Origin: Ariolimax columbianus
Lineage: Eukaryota; Mollusca; Gastropoda; Stylommatophora; Arionidae
Direction: 5' to 3'
DNA: 64,000 bases
NCBI GenBank assembly: GCA_036924085.1
Contig: JAVGWX010000019.1
Span: 18,486,631-18,550,630, forward strand
Shown here: positions 11,000 through 21,816 of the stretch, in pieces
How positions within the stretch are numbered: the stretch's first letter is position 1
Layout of the letters: each line of letters opens with the position of its first letter
Notes under the pieces: model-generated
What the model was told of the DNA's origin: nothing
The model's input: only the letters and a program-made list of their open reading frames with translations
Database searches by the model: none
Translations under genes and position numbers: made by a program

Positions 11000-11272
11000 G
11001 CAAAGCAAAGGCCGCCGTCCATCGAAGATGATGATGGCATAATTTACTTTGCTAGTGCTATTTTTAGTAAGGATTAACTGCACTACTTTTTATCCTCACT
11101 CTCTCGTCTCGTACCGCTCGACCCCAGTGGCAAGTCAAGGACAAGACGACTAGGGGGCGACTACGAGATGCAGGGCATCAAGCACCCATGAAAAAGACGG
11201 CGGAGTCCGGAGTCGAACCCACACCACCTGATCACAAAGCCGACGGCTTAACCACTTCGCCGCGGAATCCCC
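11000..11272 (-). mobile_element. SINE-1 (tRNA-derived)
   Basis: On the reverse strand it starts GGCGAAGTGGTTAAGCCG (A box) and has GGTTCGACTCC (B box) about 30 bases on, as in Leu/Ser tRNA-like heads. A body with TCTCGTAGTCGCCCCCTAGT and a GATGGACGGCGGCCTTTGC end follows. A second copy lies at 60268-60513. Confidence 0.8.
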
Positions 11273-11639
11273 TACCGTAATATGACAATATGTAATAAAG
11301 ATGACTGGAGGTAGCACATGATACCAGATTTTTCCTCAGAGTTTACTTTCGAAGCCATTCCCGTAAATAGGTGTCCGACAAAGCAGCAGGGATAAGACCA
11401 ACGACATGATGATCTGGGCCATGCCAAAACAGGAGACTATTTTCAGCATTGTTACCACCTTCATGGACATTATTTCAGTATGGCAGATCATTGTGATACC
11501 ATATTTTTTATTCTATGTTATGACTTATATTTTCTCCACATAATGTGAAAGCCAGCTCTTGTCCACTCTTTAGTCCACAAAGAACACGAGCGCAAATTCA
11601 GATTTTAAAATTTAATTTTTATAGTATCAATTTGGAGCT

Positions 11640-11850
11640 TCTAATTAGTGTATTGGTAGAGCACTCGCTTTTCATGGCAAAGATATGGGGTTTCAACTCA
11701 CGCAACCGTCACGCTCCAATCAACCCAGCTGTAAAGGGTACCTGACCTGCGGTTAGGGAAGGAAATGGCAGCGAAGAAGGGAATTGGCCACCCCACCTCA
11801 CACAAACTGTGGTTTAGTATGCTGAGATCTCTAACAATTCTTTTCCGACC
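11640..11850 (+). mobile_element. SINE-3 copy
   Basis: A-box-like TGGTAGAGCACTCGC, B-box-like GGTTTCAACTC, then the shared domain CAACCCAGCTGTAAAGGGTA and a tail GAATTGGCCACCCCACCTCA. Similar copies are at 34782 (+), 21478 (-), 27300 (-), 37995 (-) and 40205 (-). Confidence 0.7.
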
Positions 11851-12035
11851 AGCAGTTAAGTGTTCTGAAAGATGTCCTTCACTTTTAACATCACTTTGTA
11901 TGGTGGCTGAGAATTGTCAAAGGTTAAGAACCAATTAGAGATATGTGTGGATAGAGAAATAAGCCGATTTCAATTATTTAATATGGTGTATTGTATGTTA
12001 ACAAGTCTGTCATATATGTTGTCATTTCTCTACAG

Positions 12036-13053
12036 ATGAAAATGGAATGCCTGTTAAACGGAACAAGTACTCCAAAATTGGAGGCTGCAGCAGCTGTGGG
12101 CAAGGGAAGCAACCTATGGTCAACTGGGTAGAGTTACTGCCCCCACCTCCTGAGCACCCACCACCAAGTGAACTTGGATCACCTTTGGATCATTCTGTTG
12201 ATTCTTCTGTGCGTCTCAACAGCAACATAGCTGAAACCCGGTTCATGGACAACTGCAGACCAATTTCTCCAGTCTCCAAGATATCTGCTTGTTCTTGCCC
12301 TGCTCCACATGACCGAATGGTTCCCCACTTGCGTCCCAACATCCCGTACTCGGATATAGAGTACCCGACCCACCCAGGTCCATCTCATCGCTACCATGGA
12401 GAAGTGGGCGGCAATTACCAGGATGGCGGCGGCGGCGGTGGTGGTGGTGGTGGGGGTGGGGGCAGTGGTAGTAGCAACTACAACTCTGATAGACCTTACT
12501 CACCTAAACAGCTGAACTCTGCACGTTCGCAAACCACGGATACATTGCTTCATCGATGCCCATCCCCAAGGTCCTGCCACAACTGTGGCAGTAGCATACA
12601 GCAGTCCTCTGGGCATCAGTTGCCTCAGTCTTCATCGTCCTCATCCTCATCGTATAACCCTCACATCTACCACCATCATCACCCGTTGCACTCGGATTCG
12701 TTTGTGACTGTCACTCAGCGCCAGCCCTGTATTGGGGAAATGAGCGACTCCAGGATTGGCTTGTATCCTCAGGCTGGTGCTGCATACCCACAAGGAGGGA
12801 CATGTGCTCCCTTCTCTCAATCCGCTGGGGGACAGTGTCAATACCCTCCTATGTACCCATACCCACCCACAGCTCTTCACGGATATAGAATACCACCAAT
12901 GGAATCCAACGATCAGCGGAACACAAACGACCTTGAGCAATATCAGAGCCGTATGTACCCACCAGGCTATGATGGCCCTCATATGGACAGAGCCTGTCAA
13001 TCATCCTTGCCTAGTTTGGCCAGTGAAAGTATACAAGCAGGCTTTGGAAGACG
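12036..13053 (+). CDS. robo: robo large exon with CC2 motif
   Basis: Acceptor TTTCTCTACAG ends at 12035; donor ACG|GTAAGT starts at 13054. It enters in phase 1 and leaves in phase 2, coding about 339 residues. Residues 30-44 of the exon, NWVELLPPPPEHPPP (12122-12166), match the CC2 motif of Robo1 (NWADLLPPPPAHPPP), the binding site for the EVH1 domain of Enabled and for SH3 proteins. Further on come NIPYSDIEY (a possible tyrosine phosphosite), a run of 13 glycines at about 12426-12464, a Ser run at about 12631-12651, a His run at about 12673-12681, and Tyr/Pro-rich segments. Acidic LINE or transposon features are absent. The low-complexity runs are likely length-variable. The identity is secure. 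Confidence 0.95.
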
Positions 13054-13149
13054 GTAAGTGACATATTTTATAAAGATCCGTAGTCAGCAGTAAACAAAAT
13101 CATATATAGACCATGATCTCTCTTGACTTGATAATTACACATACCATCG

Positions 13150-13745
13150 GTCTCCTGTCCCATGTACACTACCTTGAGGGGGTAGGGCATCTTGATTGCT
13201 TGGATAATCCTGGTAGCTATATTGGCGAGAGTCTTTGGCTTCTGATAGGTTCAACCAAGCTTAATTGGTCACAAAGGGATAGGCCAGATTAAAAGTGCAA
13301 AACCATCCCCCAGGCTATGAGAGTTTGGTTAGGGCAGACAACACAAACCTAGAAAAAAGCTTTGTTCGGAAAATCGAAATACCATTTACTGGCCGTGGGG
13401 AACTGAGACGCTAGTCCAGTCAGGCACAACATACTGATCAGGATGTTATGTCAGGGTCAAGCATAGCACAACCGCCTGGAGGACCATGGTCCACCTTCAT
13501 CAGCATGCTCAGGATCTGGGGAAAGCTACTATAACCTGCTACTGACCATACCTGCATAAACAAGGCATATGACACAACCTAATGAAAGCCAGCAAATGGG
13601 AGTCAAGTTGATGAGAAATATTCTTCTGTTAAAGGCAAAAACAGGATAGTGTCCTGAAACATGAGAACCTTAAATGAAAGGATTGATTGCCAAAGTTGTT
13701 AAAGGAACAAAACGATACAAGTTTGTAGAGGACCTGTGTAAGATC
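13150..13745 (+). mobile_element. LINE 5' end: UTR and start of endonuclease
   Basis: CCATCCCCCAGGCTATGAGAG and a GGGGAACTGAGACGC block are typical of the leader of mollusc RTE-like LINEs as far as I know them. At about 13640 the frame NRIVS-NMRTLNERID matches the start of an apurinic-type endonuclease (G-WN-RTL). The rest of the element is missing; the minisatellite at 13773 follows directly. Confidence 0.55.
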
Positions 13746-13772
13746 CACCACACTAAGTAATCATATGTAGTA

Positions 13773-14284
13773 ACATCTATTGGGACTTAATAATCACATA
13801 GACCATCTATTGAGGCTTAATAATCACATACACCATCTATTGAGGCTTAATAATCACATAGACCATCTATTGGGACTTAATAATCACATAGACCATCTAT
13901 TGGGACTTAATAATCACATAGACCATCTATTGAGGCTTAATAATCACATAGACCATCTATTGAGGCTTAATAATCACATCCACCATCTATCTTGGCTTGT
14001 TAATCACATAGACCATCTATCTTGGCTTGTTAATCACATCCACCATCTATCTTGGCTTGTTAATCACATAGACCATCTATCTTGGCTTGTTAATCACATC
14101 CACCATCTATCTTGGCTTGTTAATCACTTCCACAATCTATATAGGCTTGTTAATCACATCCACCATCTATCTTGGCTTGTTAATCACATAGACCATCTAT
14201 CTTGGCTTGTTAATCACATCCACCATCTATATAGGCTTGATAATCATCTGCAGTACCAGTTATCTGGGTTCAATAATCATATAC
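13773..14284 (+). repeat. 30-bp minisatellite, ~17 copies
   Basis: Unit close to ACATCTATTGGGACTTAATAA plus TCACATAGA. The left half uses AGGCTTAATAATCACATAGA; the right half uses TTGGCTTGTTAATCACAT and alternates AGACC with CCACC, giving a 60-bp higher-order unit. Length a multiple of three leaves a long open frame (NHIDHLL type) with no coding support. Confidence 0.9.
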
Positions 14285-14434
14285 TATGCAATCAATCTGG
14301 GCTGTTTTAACCCTTGTGGTTTCCCTTAGAACATATCTAGACAATGGATACCTTACACTAATTTATATTTAGGTCATTTAAAAACATTACAGGTATTTAA
14401 AATATTTGTGTTAGCAGAAGCATCACGCATATAA

Positions 14435-14525
14435 GAAATTCTTCTTCTGAATTTTTCCCGAAGAGAATATTGTTGTGTAGAACATTGAGGCTGCAATATC
14501 TGCGCCTTTCGGCCAGACTTTTTTT
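14435..14525 (-). repeat. dispersed family E, left part
   Basis: GAACATTGAGGCTGCAATATC and CTGCGCCTTTCGGCCAGAC align with other family E copies. The other part of the copy is at 14975-15110, beyond an inserted LINE. Confidence 0.5.
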
Positions 14526-14527
14526 TT

Positions 14528-14940
14528 AGGTACTTAACTTAACTTAACGTCTTTATAATGGTTTAGAAGACTATGCAGAGTCTGTATACAACCAGTTTCA
14601 TTTATATTACCTTCCATCCAATTTATTCTTAAAAGCATTAATTGTCCCTGCCTCCACTACCTCCCGTGGCAATGCATTCCAAGCATTCACCACTCTCTGA
14701 CTAAAAAAATATTTCCTAATATCTAATCTGGACCTCTCGTTAGTTAATATTTAGCTATGCCCTCTTGTTCTTGTGGGTGGCTGCATTTTGAAAAACTGGT
14801 TATAGTCTAATTTATCCGTTTCTCTGATCATCTTATAAACCTGTATTAAGTCACCTCAAATTATTCTCTCTTCTAGACACTGTAGGACAGTTTTTCTGAG
14901 TCTTTCCTTATAACTGTCATTCTGGAATCCCACTATCTCC
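14528..14940 (-). mobile_element. LINE family L copy inserted in family E
   Basis: The 3' end (TTAACTTAACTTAACGTC, GGTTTAGAAGAC) and tail region up to GGAATCCCACTATC. Frame broken. It separates two halves of a family E copy, so it is younger than that copy. Confidence 0.78.
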
Positions 14941-14974
14941 TGTGATCCCCATTATCTTTGCCAGACAACACCAG

Positions 14975-15110
14975 TGCAGTCCTTTTCCAGAGCCACCGCT
15001 TATAGGCTCTTGGTCAGCTCTGGTTTACTGACCCTAATGCAAGCAGCCAGCTATGAGTCGCTTGTTGCTGTCAGCTCATTCCCTGCTGCATCTTCAGCCC
15101 CTAATTTTTA
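14975..15110 (-). repeat. dispersed family E, right part
   Basis: TGGTCAGCTCTGGTTTACTG and ATGAGTCGCTTGTTGCTGTC followed by ATTCCCTGCTGCATCTTCAG; the same order is seen at 35325-35440 and 36374-36530. Confidence 0.5.
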
Positions 15111-15404
15111 AATGAAGCAACAATATTAAAAAAACATTCAAATAAAAATTTAAATAAAAACACCTTTGATTGATAATGTGAATATGTTCATGTGTGTGTA
15201 CAAATGGTTTTGTCATCTTCTTTTTGCTTTTTTGTCCTGTTTGTGTCTTTCAGCATCAGGTTGTGAAGAGGTTTTCATGACCTGACCCTAGTATGTGCTT
15301 CGTACATGGGCAGTTTCACTGCTTCTGTTATTTCTGCTATGCATGTGTTTCATGGCTTTGTATCTGTGTAGCAAAGCTTTCTGAGTTTGTCATCAAATTG
15401 TGCT

Positions 15405-16440
15405 ATCTTCTTCTTCTTCTTCTTCTTCTGCGTACACAGTCAGACAGTAACCATTATTTTCTCGAAAAAAGCGGCGGTCATCCTGAGACTCTCGCCACTA
15501 CCATAGAGCTTGTCTTGCAGTTCCACTGGCAATGGCCACATCTGCTCTCTCTGATCCTCGTATGTCGGGCAGTTCTGCAGCAGATGTTCAGTGGTCATTT
15601 TACCAGTACCGCACGGGCATTCGTCGGTACACCCTATCTTCAATTTGTTGAATAGGTGGTACCTCAGTCTGTTGTGGCCAGTGCGAAGTCTGAAGACAAC
15701 GACCTGCTCTCTTCGGTTCAACTGGTAATAGGCATCATTTTTGGTGTAACCAGTATGTTCGGTTTCCCATTTGGACATGTATCTGGCTTTGATAAGCCGT
15801 TTTGACTCTTCGTACGTCATACTGGTATCTGTTTGTGGTAGCCTTGCACCTTCTTTTGCCAGTCTGTCTGCCTCCTCGTTGCCTTGGATGTTGCAGTGTG
15901 ACGGAACCCACTGTACCACTACCCTTTTTGGTGCGGACTGCTGGCACAGTTTGCAGAGTGCTGCTCTTAAGTCATTAAGCTCAGTGTTTTTCTGGCTTTT
16001 TAGCGCTGTGACTACTTCGAGAGCATCTGTCAGCAGGACTATATGGCTCTCATTTTCACTGTGTGTTACCATTTCTTCCACTGCCGCCCTCAGTGCCTCT
16101 GCCTCTGCTCTGAAATTGCTTGTGTACTTACCAGTAGCGAATGACAGTGTTATTTTTCTGCCATTTGGTAGGTTCAGGAATGCTCCTGCCCCTCCGTTCT
16201 GTGTAGTGTTTGTTACAGAACCGTCGGTGTATGCATGGGTCCAGTCCATGCTTGGGTAGCTTTTCGTTATGAAGCTTAGGGTAGTGTCTCTCCTTTCTTA
16301 TTCAGTCTGGCAGTTTTTGTTTGCAATACCTGGTATATTTTCTACCACCTCTGGAAATATATCCTGCCTCCAGGTAGGTTTTCGTACAGTAGTGATGGGT
16401 TTTGGTGTTGTTAGTGCGTTTATGGGATCTTCGAGCATCT
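15405..16440 (-). mobile_element. RNase H LINE family A, best copy
   Basis: Reverse-strand 15440-16249 is open for 269 codons. Motifs in order: AYTDGSV (first Asp), AEAEAL (Glu), LLTDALE (Asp), GNEEADRLAKEG (last Asp), then YYQLNRREQVVVFRLRTGHN and a Cys/His knuckle (CPCGTGKMTTEHLLQNCP) before the C-terminus LRMTAAFFEKIMVTV. Upstream the frame continues to about 16440 (TTPKPITTVRKPTWRQD) with one stop near 16311. The tail repeat (AAG)n is at 15410-15430. The RNase H core and active-site acids all look intact, but the RT and endonuclease are absent, so it cannot move alone. Confidence 0.88.
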
Positions 16441-16571
16441 TTGCTTTGGCTATCAATTATTTGCAAATTATCTATATATATCTTCATTGTAATTTATTCA
16501 AATATCTTTTAATGTTCTACAAGTCACAACACAGACATCTATCATTAAGAATTTATGTCTATCTGAGACAG

Positions 16572-16693
16572 ACCAGATTCACCTGTGTCTGAGGGAGGAC
16601 CGGATTATGCTGGAGAATCTGACATGGATGTTCACAGGGCCACAGACTGCCATACCCCAGATTCTAGTGTGAATGGTGATGGGAGTATCTCAG
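16572..16693 (+). CDS. robo: robo exon before the GSM-GW block
   Basis: Acceptor CTGAGACAG ends at 16571 and donor CTCAG|GTATGC begins at 16694. It enters in phase 2 (one base completes an Arg codon) and leaves in phase 1. It encodes 40 full codons starting PDSPVSEGGPDYAG and ending SSVNGDGSIS. The end matches the ESSV segment just before GSMINGW in vertebrate Robo1, and the next exon starts exactly with GSM. The acceptor lacks a strong pyrimidine tract. The frame is open only in the phase that the flanking exons demand, which is the main support. Confidence 0.78.
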
Positions 16694-16833
16694 GTATGCA
16701 CTGTTTGTCTGTTTGATGTCTTCTTCTATACACCTGTCCAAGATGGAGGCAGCCAAAACTTTTATGAAAATCAGCATGAACTATTTCAGTGTGTTTGCAG
16801 TAAAAAATCAGTAGTAATATTTGATTAACAACT

Positions 16834-17186
16834 AACAGCTTTATTCTACTTGCACAGCTTTATTGATCTGCAATAGGGACAAAATATTGCACAGCTTTAT
16901 TGCTCTGTAGAAAAGCAGATATGTTGCAAAACATTATTGCTCTGTAGTAAAGAAAAATGTTGCATATCTTTATTGCTCTGTAATGAGGCAGAAATATTTA
17001 ATAGTTTTATTGTTTTGTAATAAACCAGAATTATTGCACAGCTTTATTGCTCTGTAGTAAAGCAGAAATATTGCACAGCTTTATTGTTCTGTAATAAGGC
17101 AGAAATAATGCATAGCTTTATTGCTCTGTAGTAAAGCAGATATATTGCACAGCTTTATGGCTACATAATATAGCAGATATATTATT
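16834..17186 (+). repeat. ~41-bp minisatellite, ~8 copies
   Basis: Unit about GCACAGCTTTATTGCTCTGT plus AGTAAAGCAGAAATATT. It begins 140 bases after the robo exon 16572-16693. Confidence 0.88.
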
Positions 17187-17269
17187 AGTTTTTACTGAAG
17201 GATATCATAAACATGAGAATCTTATAATTACAATAACAATAGCTATAATTGTATATAAATATGTCTAGG

Positions 17270-17715
17270 CAAATGTGGCTTGAAAATCTTTTCCTACAAA
17301 ATACTGGAAGACATGGAAACAACCAGAGTGGACTCTTCAAGACACATTTTTGAAGAGATCTGATTAAAGAACTGTTCTCTACAGTCAACTGAAAGAGAAT
17401 AAAGAAAATAGCCCAAGTAGACTGTCCAGGATAGAAACACATTGATCATCTTGTTGAAGACCCATATTCTATTTTTAACTGAAAGACATTCCAGATATGG
17501 ACAGAAGTGGATTAGCCAGGATAGAAAAGTGCTGGTGATCTTGTTGAATATATATTTCACAGACAACTAGAGGACAATGAAGACATGGAATGAGCTAGAA
17601 TGGACTGTTCAACACATGTCTGATTGAAGACATTTAAGAGATGGGAGGAACTTGAGTGCACTGTCCAAAATAGAAAATCATCAACCATCTTGTTGAGATC
17701 ACATACATTTGGAAC
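17270..17715 (+). repeat. degenerate ~105-bp tandem array, ~4 copies
   Basis: Recurring phrases: GGACTGTCCAGGATAGAAA, CATCTTGTTGAAGA, AACTGAAAGACAT, at irregular spacing. Strongly diverged units. Confidence 0.5.
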
Positions 17716-17719
17716 TAAA

Positions 17720-19110
17720 GATTTTTTCTTACCTTAGTTTTGCTTTTAAAAACTAACAATTTTGCTGCTTTAATTGAGAGTCACCAGATTGCTGTGTATC
17801 ATTGGTTATTATTAAAGTCTTTGTTTGCGGTGACAGTTAATTATGAGACTTGATGAGGGCATAAAAATTAACATTCTCTGTAAGTAAATTATTTGCCCTA
17901 TAATTGGAATTATCAGACAAAAGTTTTACCTGAATCCTGCCCATGTGAGAAGGCTATCACACTTGATTGATGGGTGTTCAATCATTAGCGTAGAATGCCA
18001 GTTTATCGCCACTAACTGATTTTATGTGACGAAGAAATGAATTTTGTGACTCTGATATAACCATCTGACCCTCATGGTATCCAAAGCAGACATTTATTTT
18101 CTCCAGAAAATGGGCGGTTTTCTAAAGCACTTGTTTAGTATGCATGATTTTAAACCTTTGGAGCAGGTTGATGTTTGACAGCATACAAAGAAGAAGAAGA
18201 AGAAACCTTTGGAGACAGTGACTAGTACTATGAAAGTTGATAACACAACAAAGACTCCAGTCTGTCATCACCAGATGTCTGCGAAGGATAATGCGCATAA
18301 AGTGCATAACAGGGTGAGGAATAAAAACCTGTGGGAAAGGAGCCTACAACGGTCGCTGGAAAGAACATGCACATAAGAAGGCACAGTCCAACATAACTAG
18401 ACAGGCTGTCATGGATTCCTCAATGGAAGAGAAAGAGTGGTATACCTTAAAATACACAGAGAAGAAAATGTGAAAGGGAACACAACTAAAATGAAATGGT
18501 TGCACCTGGAGGAAGAATGAGAAGCTCAGGACCATGGTGAGATTGGATCAATGGCCTATGTACTGAAAAAAGCGATTAAGCTTTGATTAATTTAATGATC
18601 ATTATCATATTTGCATAATCTAATAACCATTTGTGAGTTTCACATGTCAGTAACCAACTCCCTTTTGCCAAGACAAGAGAAACAGTCTTATTATAGATTT
18701 ATTTTCTTAGTCTAAATTTGAAAGACATTTTCAGAAATTAGAACCCAATCATGTAGACTACAGTTTATGATAAGAAGACCTAAAACAAAAGAAACTTAAA
18801 TATGAAACAGTTGGAGCTGAAAGGAAAGAAATATACTCAGAAAGTAACACAGGCTCATGAATACATTCTAAGTTTAGCAAATTACGTCTATGAATAAGAC
18901 ACCAGCATGAGAGAGGACAGCTATTTAGTCATATAACCAGGGATGGGTTATATATATATTTACTCACTGACATACACCTGGGGAGGATAGAATATGGCTA
19001 CTGTACCATTTTTAAGTCTGTCATGAAAAAAGACTGAGCATAGGGCTAACGATTTACTATAAAACAAATAACCACTGTAATAGTGTCCAGAAACACTTTG
19101 ATACTGGCTC
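17720..19110. other. robo intron; a 40-bp family A tail scrap
   Basis: At 18165-18205 GGTTGATGTTTGACAGCATA and an AAGAAG run match the extreme 3' end of family A, the shortest copy here. The rest is AT-rich with short frames on both strands and nothing recognised. Confidence 0.4.
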
Positions 19111-19116
19111 TCCTTA

Positions 19117-19822
19117 TAGTTGTCCATCACAAGTGATGAAGACCACTCACTTTGTTCAGCCGTGTGGACAGTCGTTTCTCTTGCTGTGTCCGCTGAAATG
19201 GGTGACTTGCGTGGTGATTTGGATTAAAGTGAGGAAGAAACTGCGCCTTTTGTCAACCTCACTCACAGAGCCTAAGCTACCTTTTGCCAGTGGCAAGACT
19301 TTCATCGAGACGACGAGATAGCATAGGATGCAGATGTTGCCTCAGGGTTACCACCGAAGCCTTTCTGTAAACATGTAACCCGCAGGGTAGAAAGGTAGGA
19401 TGGCATCTAACGCAGTTTGTCATGCCTTTTCGATAACCACAAGAGGTCGTATGGACAACACTCAGCGTGTGAGTGAGTCTGGCATCTCTCCCCAGCTGTA
19501 TTCAGCTCATCATAGTAGCATCTAAAATTCCCACACGCCAAATTCGTGCAGGTGAACCGGCAGAACTAACCCGTGAAATACGACACAGGTATAAGCGTAG
19601 TGCCATTCAGCCGGCGTCCAGACCAGGATAAACGGATGGAAGAAATCACAAAAAAAGAACGAAATAACAACTCCAGACGGAAAACAACACCACGTTTCAG
19701 TGAACACAAGTGTAAGTCGTCGACTAGTGTGAATTCCAGGCAAATCCGTGGTCTAACGGCATCCATAATGATCCAAAACAGTAGAGAAATGTAGACTCGC
19801 AGCCAGTTATGGCGCTCTCCTA
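19117..19822 (+). repeat. dispersed family D copy 1
   Basis: About 705 bases, from TAGTTGTCCATCACAAGTGA to GCAGCCAGTTATGGCGCTCT, nearly identical base by base to 32254-32965. No known protein frame; a reverse-strand frame covers part of both copies. Class unknown. Confidence 0.75.
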
Positions 19823-19829
19823 AATCCCT

Positions 19830-20560
19830 ACCAACTACAGGGATGGACTTATGCTTCACATAGAATGAACAGGAGACTATAAATATGTATTGTAATATTA
19901 TTTTTGTAGTTTCCCAACAGTTTCCATTGTTAGTGTTGCACAAAAAAGACATTTGTACAAGTTTTTATTTAACTTAACATGACCATTGTCCGTTTGGGAA
20001 AACTTCTATTACTCCTATTTTAACCAACTTCTCCATAATCTAGAGAGCAGAAATTTGTTACACAGCCTCTACAAGTGTGACCTGTTATTCTATACAATTT
20101 TAACAGATCCTGAGCATGTGGTTCTAAATCTTGCACCGAAAAACATAATTCTTTAAATATTTACTTGTAACGAACGCGAGATCAGCAAATTTAATCTTTC
20201 AAAATGTTCATCGTTAATGTTCTTTCTTTACCATTTATAATGTTTACTTCGATGGTTCATGATTGTCCAACTAAATAAACACATGCCTGTTCGAATTTTG
20301 CTGATCTCATTGCGAGAAATATATGTGATCTAGTGATGAATGGTGCAGATGAATGCATCAAACTTTTCAACAAGAAAAAAAAACTACATTTATTAAAAAA
20401 GCTCCTAAACATCCATTCACCAAAAGAAAAACCAAAATAAAAAGAAATGGCACTCATTTAGTGAAAAAACCACCTGGCTTACTATAAATAAAAGCTAGTA
20501 CCGAAAAACATTTTATTTTTAATACTTACTTGTTACAAATACAGGTTATTAGTTATAAGT
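19830..20560. other. robo intron; one short direct repeat
   Basis: CCGAAAAACAT followed by an AT run and TTACTTGT occurs at about 20136 and again at about 20500. A + frame between them reads NICDLVMNGADECIKLF; unassigned. Confidence 0.3.
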
Positions 20561-20561
20561 T

Positions 20562-20972
20562 ACATGTTTTAGTTATGAGGAAAGACTCAGAAAAACCGGC
20601 CTAAAGTGTCTAGGAAAGAGAAGAATTAGAGGTGATTTAATACTGTGTTTATAACAATCAAGAGAAAGGATATGTTAGACTATAATAAGTTTTCATCAAA
20701 GTACAGCCGCCTACAAGAACAACAGGGCACAGCTACAAATTAATTAAATTAAGTCCAGATTAGGTACTAGAAAATATTTTTTTAATCGGAGAGTGTTAAA
20801 TGTTTTGAATGCATTGTTTATAAGAAATAGTGGAGGCAAGGTCAATTAATGCATTTAAGAGTAAAATGTAAACCGATAGTTATTTTTAGATCAAGGAAAG
20901 TACAAGAAACTGGTTGTTTACAGACTCTGCAGTCTTCTAAACCAGTAAAAAGACGCTAAGTTAAGTTATAAT
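20562..20972 (+). mobile_element. LINE family L copy
   Basis: From AGTTATGAGGAAAGACTCAG to CAGTCTTCTAAACCAGTAAA and a CTAAGTTAAGTTA tail. Frame decayed. Confidence 0.78.
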
Positions 20973-20979
20973 TATGTGC

Positions 20980-21475
20980 TTTGATTTCTGTGTCTCATCA
21001 AACTATGCTTGTTATCTGTTGTGTTATCCAATACAGTAACTACATGTTTGTATATATTGCTGGTATCATGAAGACTGATGACATTGATTATGATAGCATG
21101 GAGCCTGTGGTGACCTTATCTTTCCTTCTCTTGGTCTTTCTTTTATTCTGCCCCTTCATGCTTTTGTCTTACCGACTTATCCTCAGATATCCTGTTATAG
21201 AATCAATTTATCTAAACAGACCTTTTATATGAATAATAAAAATGGCATAGGACAAGAACACATAATTAGTTTCAATATATTTTACATACCTGTATCATAC
21301 TGGGATTTTTTAAGCTCAAGGACATACATTGTTGCGCAGCTATCACAAAGCTGTATGCAAGCAAGTTTTTTATTTTCTCTTCCAATTTAAATTTAAAAAA
21401 GGAAAATGTAGTCCCAGTAGGCACTGCTGTCAAGGATAAAGTGTTAAGTGTACCTCATTTGTACTAAGCAGCAAC
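20980..21475. other. robo intron, nothing recognised
   Basis: An 83-codon + frame at 20981-21232 has a hydrophobic run (LSFLLLVFLLFCPFMLLSY) but no splice fit to robo and no family that I know. Confidence 0.3.
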
Positions 21476-21477
21476 TT

Positions 21478-21575
21478 GTTTATGAGGTGGAGTCAATTCC
21501 CTTCCTCGCTGACTTTCCTTGCCTAACATCAAACCAGGTATCCCAGCTGGGTCAACAGGAGCATGTAGATAACAA
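21478..21575 (-). mobile_element. SINE-3 fragment
   Basis: The reverse strand gives GTTGACCCAGCTGGGATACC and AGCGAGGAAGGGAATTGAC, the central domain and tail of SINE-3. Confidence 0.5.
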
Positions 21576-21816
21576 AAGTTAAACTATGCTAATAAGACAC
21601 TCATAGAAAAAAGCTTAGTCCTTATTATAGTTTGAATCCGCGTATAGTTATGGTCACCTGCCATAGAAATTTATAACAGCCAAATAGGCTGGCAGTTGTA
21701 AGAAGAGACATATATTTTAAGAACAACAAAGTATGCATCGAACAATTGAAAAGTCCTGTCTATTTTAGACTCCAATCTTTCACCATGTGATGTAGAGACA
21801 TTGTGCTTGTGACATA

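Noticed and set aside
13780..14310. 176-codon NHIDHLL repeat protein
   Set aside because: A 30-bp tandem array; low-complexity product and no gene context.
15771..16259. 162-codon + strand frame
   Set aside because: Antisense shadow of the intact RNase H frame on the reverse strand; the same shadow recurs at 31810 and 55419.
20981..21232. Small membrane-protein-like frame
   Set aside because: Hydrophobic runs are common in T-rich intron DNA; no start context or conservation evidence.
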